Assembly: GCF_022867885.1 (NCBI RefSeq)
Contig: NZ_JALIFP010000009.1
Coordinates: forward strand, 62,001 to 126,000
Direction of reading: 5' to 3'
DNA length: 64,000 nt
DNA from: Lederbergia sp. NSJ-179
GTDB lineage: Bacteria; Bacillota; Bacilli; Bacillales; Bacillaceae_C
Part shown: piece by piece, positions 59,766-64,000 of the stretch
Layout: each line of letters starts with the position of its first letter
How positions within the stretch are numbered: the stretch's first letter is position 1
Notes under the pieces: generated by a model
What the model saw: the letters and a program-made list of their open reading frames with translations, nothing else
Told to the model about the DNA's origin: nothing
The model's database searches: none
Position numbers and translations under genes: made by a program

Positions 59766-60908
59766 TTAAATAAAGCTTTTTGTACTGTTATTGCGGCTAA
59801 ACTTATAAATGGCAACAAGAAAGAAGGCCGCGGCGAAGGCAAACAAGATGAGAAGGTTTAAATACAAGCTGCCAAATGTGCTTCCGTCCTGCAGTTTTGT
59901 CAACGTATCCAACGTCCAGCGTTGGGGCAGAAACTCGGATATCTTTTGAATGGACTTCGGCATCACTTCAACCGGCCAAAAACAACCCGACAGCATGACA
60001 GTCGGCAAAATAATCAAATTGGTCAGGGCATTCGATGCACTCCGACTATTAGAAAACGCCACAATAACCAAAGAGAGTCCAACCGAGATCAGCGAAAAAA
60101 TCGCCATGACCACAAACGCCTTCCAAAATGGAACATTCAAATCAATGTGAAAGACATAAGACAGGAAAACAAGCGTAATGACGACTTGAACGAGCATCAC
60201 CATCATATTCACAAGTACATTGGAAAAAATATATTTACGCGCTGTAATTGGTGTGGACAACAAACGGAAGTACGTACGATTTTCCTTTTCCGCTAAAATA
60301 ATTTCCGCTAGGTTAGCAGCTGACATCATCATAATCATGATCAAAAAACCGAAGGCAGATAGTGTCATCGTTTTGCTCGTGGATGAATCCTCAAGCGTAG
60401 TCGTTTCAAATTGAAAATCCGCTTGCTGATAATGATTGTACATACGGCTGAACGTACCCGGATCCCCTTCCGCTGCCTTGCCAAGTGCAGTCAGGTTATC
60501 AATATATTGATACAAATACGATTTGACAAAACTGGTAACACTTTCCCCTTTGATCGATGTCAGGTCAATATGTTCAGGTTCTCCAGCCAGCACACTTTCA
60601 GAATAGCCTTGTTCAAAAGTAATTACACCATCAACCTTCCCTGATATCACATGTTCCTTTACATCATCTGCCTGCATTTCCTTCACTTGGATATGGTCCA
60701 GCCCTTTTAAAAAGGAAATCGTCTCAGTAGCAATTGAATCATCATCATGATTGACCACACCAAGGGTCATTTGGCTATCTTGGCCACCGTAAGCAACCAA
60801 AGCAATCAAGATACCTACAAGTGGTGTGACCAAATAAAGTAAAATATTTTTCTTGTTCCGGAATGTTGTCCGTAATGTTTTGCTCATTAACCATAGAGTA
60901 TCCTTCAT
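59766..60908 (-). CDS. ABC-2 permease (LnrN/YfiN-like)
   Basis: A 380-residue permease: one N-terminal membrane segment, a long outside domain (about 40-175) and five C-terminal segments. The start abuts the stop of the previous gene. With that gene and the ATPase it forms a three-part exporter like B. subtilis LnrLMN, which gives resistance to linearmycin-type polyenes. The match rests on layout and neighbours. Confidence 0.8.
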   Translation of the reverse strand: MKDTLWLMSKTLRTTFRNKKNILLYLVTPLVGILIALVAYGGQDSQMTLGVVNHDDDSIATETISFLKGLDHIQVKEMQADDVKEHVISGKVDGVITFEQGYSESVLAGEPEHIDLTSIKGESVTSFVKSYLYQYIDNLTALGKAAEGDPGTFSRMYNHYQQADFQFETTTLEDSSTSKTMTLSAFGFLIMIMMMSAANLAEIILAEKENRTYFRLLSTPITARKYIFSNVLVNMMVMLVQVVITLVFLSYVFHIDLNVPFWKAFVVMAIFSLISVGLSLVIVAFSNSRSASNALTNLIILPTVMLSGCFWPVEVMPKSIQKISEFLPQRWTLDTLTKLQDGSTFGSLYLNLLILFAFAAAFFLVAIYKFSRNNSTKSFI

Positions 60909-62027
60909 TTACAATCCCTCCCGTCGTCTCATCAATACAATCGAAATCAGCAAAAATAGTAAAGCAAGACCAATATTCATACCGATAGCTGGCATCATGA
61001 AGGATACATCGTTCCCATAAACGAGATTGAAAACAGCTTTATTTTCCAAAGTTAACGGAGATAGATTGCTAATAACCTTCAGAATGCCTTCTGGATTCTC
61101 GATTGGAAAATAGGCACCTCCAAAGAATGATGCCAATTGAACGACAATCATTATCACCATTGTCGGACCCGCAGGAGATTTAATCAAAAAAGAAACCCCA
61201 AGTCCAAAACTGACGGAAAAGATCACTTCAGTTAGAAGCACAAGGAATACCAAACCCAAATGATCTCCCCAATTTGCATGGAACACAAGCTTACTGATGA
61301 TAACAATCAACGTAATACAAACCATATTAATGACGATACTCCCCAACACTTTCCCAATAAAAATATCACGTTTATGAATCGGGGCAATCATTAACCGGCT
61401 TGCTGTTCTACGTGTTCGTTCATGTGACATCAATTGACTTCCCGACATTGCCGAATACAGTACAATCATCGTCGTCATCACAACCGCATAATAATCCATT
61501 GAACTAGGCTGCTGTTTCGGGTGGAGTGCATGATCGTCGATGTAATCATGTTTGGATGAATCCGAAAAGACAGACTCAGCCTTCTCTGGATCCACCTTCG
61601 TAATCTCCGTCACCAGATTGTACCGTTCAACAAAAGAGGCAAGTACCCCTTGTAAAATACTCCCTTCTATACTGCGTTGATCATTCACAAACAAATGAAA
61701 TCCAGATTGATCAATCGAAACGTACCCATCTGCTTTTCCTTGTTTCACTAGCTCTTTCCCGTCCATATCATCTTTTACCGGATTAAAATGAATCCCGGAT
61801 TGTGCTAAATCCTTCGTAAATGATTCGAACGGTTGAGTGAGACTGTCATTCGTGTTGTCATACAGCACATCCATATCGTCAATCGAAATCTCATCATTAA
61901 ATGCTCCGGTCAATGCCGTACCAAGCACAAGCATGAGCACAATGGGGAAAGCAAGCATAAATACCAGTGTCCGAATATCCCGAAATTCATGCTTAATTTC
62001 CTTCCAGGCTATTAGTAGCATGTTCAT
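60909..62027 (-). CDS. ABC-2 permease (LnrM/YfiM-like)
   Basis: A 372-residue permease with the same layout as the next gene; the N-terminal half (MNMLLIAWKEIKHEFRDIRT) and MSGSQLMSHERTRRTASRLM are typical of the group. GAAGGGAGGG precedes the ATG, 16 bases after the ATPase stop. Confidence 0.8.
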   Translation of the reverse strand: MNMLLIAWKEIKHEFRDIRTLVFMLAFPIVLMLVLGTALTGAFNDEISIDDMDVLYDNTNDSLTQPFESFTKDLAQSGIHFNPVKDDMDGKELVKQGKADGYVSIDQSGFHLFVNDQRSIEGSILQGVLASFVERYNLVTEITKVDPEKAESVFSDSSKHDYIDDHALHPKQQPSSMDYYAVVMTTMIVLYSAMSGSQLMSHERTRRTASRLMIAPIHKRDIFIGKVLGSIVINMVCITLIVIISKLVFHANWGDHLGLVFLVLLTEVIFSVSFGLGVSFLIKSPAGPTMVIMIVVQLASFFGGAYFPIENPEGILKVISNLSPLTLENKAVFNLVYGNDVSFMMPAIGMNIGLALLFLLISIVLMRRREGL

Positions 62028-62043
62028 ATTTGTTCCCTCCCTT

Positions 62044-62982
62044 CTACGAATCTCGCAAATTTCTGCCAGTTAACGTCAAAAATACGGTTTCCAGGTTCGG
62101 TTCTTTTTCATCTAGTGACCGGATTTCCAATTGGTTATTGATAAAATAATCGATAATTTGATTTAAGTTGTTCACACCTAGCTCTGTATTTATTTGCACC
62201 GTGTTTTTAACCACTTTTACATTTGCGACCCCTTGAATCTTATAGATATCATTCACATCGATCACTTCAGTAGACTTTACCTCGATGAAGATCAGCTTGG
62301 AATCCGTAATGAGCGATTTCAGTTGTTCCTTCGTTCCTTCAGCTATAATTTTTCCGTGATCAATAATCGCAATCCGACTGCAGATTTCCTCTACTTCTTC
62401 CATGTAATGACTCGTATAAATGATGGTACAGCCCATTCCATTTAGCTTGCGTACCGATTTCAATATATAGTTTCTGGATTGCGGATCAATTCCGACAGTC
62501 GGTTCATCCATAATGATCAATTTAGGCTGATGTGCAATCGCACATGCGATATTGAGCCGCCGTTTCATCCCGCCGGAAAAGGTTTTGGGATAGCTTTTCT
62601 GTTTTTCTGATAAACCAACGAACTCCAGTGCTTCCACCGTTCGATCGTGTAGCTCCTGTCCGCGCAAACCATACAAGCCTGCAAAAAAATGTACGTTTTC
62701 ATAGGCTGTTAAATCCTCATAGATGGCCAATTCCTGAGGCACAAGACCGATATGTTTTTTAATATACTCATGATCTTTGTCAGTATCTTTCCCAAGAATC
62801 ATGATCGAACCTTTATTTTTTCGCAATAGACCAGTGATCATATTGATTGCCGTACTCTTACCGGCTCCATTGGATCCCAAAAAACCAAATATCTCCCCTT
62901 CTGAAATAGATAAGGACATGTCATCAACAGCAATAAAATCACCGAATTTCTTTGTTAAATCATTTATTTCTAAAATATACAT
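62044..62982 (-). CDS. ABC exporter ATPase (LnrL/YfiL-like)
   Basis: A 312-residue ATPase: Walker A GSNGAGKST, signature FSGGMKRRL, Walker B LIIMDEPTVGID, plus the extra C-terminal domain of drug-export ATPases. The ATG at 62982 has GGAGAGGTG upstream. First gene of the exporter operon. The 312-base gap upstream holds a tandem repeat and the terminator of the histidine kinase gene. Confidence 0.87.
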   Translation of the reverse strand: MYILEINDLTKKFGDFIAVDDMSLSISEGEIFGFLGSNGAGKSTAINMITGLLRKNKGSIMILGKDTDKDHEYIKKHIGLVPQELAIYEDLTAYENVHFFAGLYGLRGQELHDRTVEALEFVGLSEKQKSYPKTFSGGMKRRLNIACAIAHQPKLIIMDEPTVGIDPQSRNYILKSVRKLNGMGCTIIYTSHYMEEVEEICSRIAIIDHGKIIAEGTKEQLKSLITDSKLIFIEVKSTEVIDVNDIYKIQGVANVKVVKNTVQINTELGVNNLNQIIDYFINNQLEIRSLDEKEPNLETVFLTLTGRNLRDS

Positions 62983-63160
62983 ACGATCACCTCTCCTATT
63001 GGTATCAACCTTGTTCAAAAAGCGGGATTACATATCTCTTTTACCGTGCTCCTTGCACTCTGCAATAAGTATTAGAAAAACTTGGCTTGTCACCCAGTCT
63101 TAATAGTGAAAGCCTTAGTTTTTCTTAGACTTTGAACCGATAAAATTACAATTGCTACGA

Positions 63161-63211
63161 AAGGAATACTTTCTTAAAAGGAATACTTTCTTAAAAGGAA
63201 TACTTTCTTAA
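63161..63211. repeat. Three 17-bp tandem repeats
   Basis: AAGGAATACTTTCTTAA repeats three times without error, between the histidine kinase gene and the ABC ATPase gene. It could be a regulator-binding array or a simple tandem expansion. Confidence 0.8.
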
Positions 63212-63221
63212 AGTATAAAAA

Positions 63222-63251
63222 AAAGAACGCACTAGCATAAGTGCATTCTTT
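63222..63251 (-). terminator. Terminator of the histidine kinase gene
   Basis: AAAGAACGCACT pairs with AGTGCATTCTTT (one mismatch) around a 6-base loop; a T-run of eight follows on the minus strand. Confidence 0.85.
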
Positions 63252-63294
63252 CATAACTTGACATGAAGTTTTTCATGTTTTCATAATGAAAATT

Positions 63295-64000
63295 TCATTG
63301 TTTGGTCGGTAGCAAGGTTGTCACCGAGAATCCATCTCTGCCATCAATGATGACTTTTCCATCAATCGTGGCAGTCCGCTCCTCCATCCCGATAATGCCT
63401 AACCCTTTTTCAATTTTTTCGACGCCTTTGCCATTATCCTTCACTTCAACCTTAATCAACTTGTTCAAGACTTGTACATCGACCGCGATCTGAGTATTCC
63501 CCTCCGCATATTTCAGCGAATTTGTTAATGCTTCTGTTACATTCTCCTGAATAATTTTCCATTGGATCGGGGTGATCCAATCCACATTCCCGTTATAGGT
63601 TAGGACGGTACGTTTATGATGCTTGGCTGAAAATTCATCAATATACATTTTCAAGCGGTTAATTCCCACCTGCTCGGTTGGTGGTTTCATATTTTTTAAT
63701 GTTAACCGAATGCTGTCAATGCCATCTTGGGTGATGCCAATCGCATTTTGCAGTAACACTAACGCCTTTTCCTGGTCTACCTTCACTAGTCTCTTTGCTG
63801 CTTCCATTTGAATAAGTGCTCCTGTAATCGAATGCCCGATCTTATCATGGATTTCCTGAGAGATTCTGTTTCGTTCCTCCAATTTAAACGTATAGGCGGA
63901 TTGTTTGATATACGCATCACTGTCATTGATTTGCTTTATTAGCTTTTGTTGCTTAATATGCAAAGTGTCCAACTGGCTTTCCCTTTTCAAAAGCTTCGAA
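63295..64000 (-). CDS. Sensor histidine kinase, C-terminal part (LnrJ/NarL-type)
   Basis: The kinase core of a HisKA_3 sensor. The phospho-acceptor motif EIHDKIGHSITG has H48 counted from the TTG at 63990. The HATPase domain shows NVTEALTNSLKYAEG and DNGKGV. The frame is open through the window end, so the gene is partial; the membrane sensor part lies outside. It is followed by a terminator, not by a response regulator, which is unlike lnrJK of B. subtilis. Confidence 0.83.
   Translation of the reverse strand, partial: SKLLKRESQLDTLHIKQQKLIKQINDSDAYIKQSAYTFKLEERNRISQEIHDKIGHSITGALIQMEAAKRLVKVDQEKALVLLQNAIGITQDGIDSIRLTLKNMKPPTEQVGINRLKMYIDEFSAKHHKRTVLTYNGNVDWITPIQWKIIQENVTEALTNSLKYAEGNTQIAVDVQVLNKLIKVEVKDNGKGVEKIEKGLGIIGMEERTATIDGKVIIDGRDGFSVTTLLPTKQ

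Noticed and set aside
63161-63211. CRISPR-like array
   Set aside because: The 17-bp units are directly joined with no spacers and there are no cas genes; the same holds for the 21-bp array at 43.3 kb.

Overview
The window is a chromosomal segment of a low-GC Gram-positive bacterium, almost certainly a member of the Bacillaceae. The evidence is the ilv-leu operon behind a T-box leader, nadBCA divergent from a nifS-type gene, natAB next to natRK, bmrCD-type exporters, pbuE behind a purine riboswitch, potABCD, GGAGG-type ribosome binding sites with GTG and TTG starts, and sigma-A promoters. No rRNA, tRNA or CRISPR array was seen. The species cannot be fixed from the sequence.

Layout. 0.3-4.3 kb: a Fic-domain gene, a Uma2-type gene, a broken GH30 glycosidase and a CE7 esterase. 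4.6-8.2 kb: a membrane-anchored thermonuclease and tldD-tldE. 8.4-10.8 kb: a cluster of six DnaA boxes, then a GntR(YtrA)-ABC operon with its operator. 10.9-22.3 kb: branched-chain amino acid synthesis on the minus strand (ilvE-ilvD, T-box, ilvB-ilvN-ilvC-leuA-leuB-leuC-leuD), invaded by a MITE-like element and by a tandem dispersed repeat. 22.6-27.0 kb: potABCD with an XRE-cupin regulator. 27.3-31.3 kb: a bmrCD-type heterodimeric exporter behind a leader peptide and terminator. 31.4-35.3 kb: a peptide symporter, then a lone trpE preceded by two consecutive tryptophan T-boxes. 35.3-38.3 kb: ureohydrolase, APC permease and a DUF2200 gene. 38.7-44.1 kb: natBA, natRK and a split ThrE-type exporter with a 13-unit minisatellite between its halves. 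44.2-48.9 kb: NAD synthesis. 49-53.4 kb: two drug-type MFS pumps, one with a TetR regulator and one behind a double leader-peptide attenuator. 53.5-57.1 kb: an insertion-sequence graveyard. 57.3-58.7 kb: a guanine-class purine riboswitch in front of a frameshifted pbuE. 58.8-64 kb: a MerR/TipAS regulator, a three-gene LnrLMN-like ABC exporter and the end of a histidine kinase gene.

Themes. Regulation by RNA is dense: three T-boxes plus a T-box relic, a purine riboswitch, a transcription attenuator with a leader peptide, and a translation attenuator with two leader peptides. Efflux is also heavily represented. A modular dispersed repeat whose hairpins differ in the stem but keep an RTCCT loop occurs at four places, twice beside T-box sequence. 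I did not find one large unmistakably new multi-gene system. The most unusual items are the attenuators, the C-type riboswitch on pbuE, the modular hairpin repeats, the ectopic DnaA-box cluster and the nifS-type gene that lacks any standard start codon.
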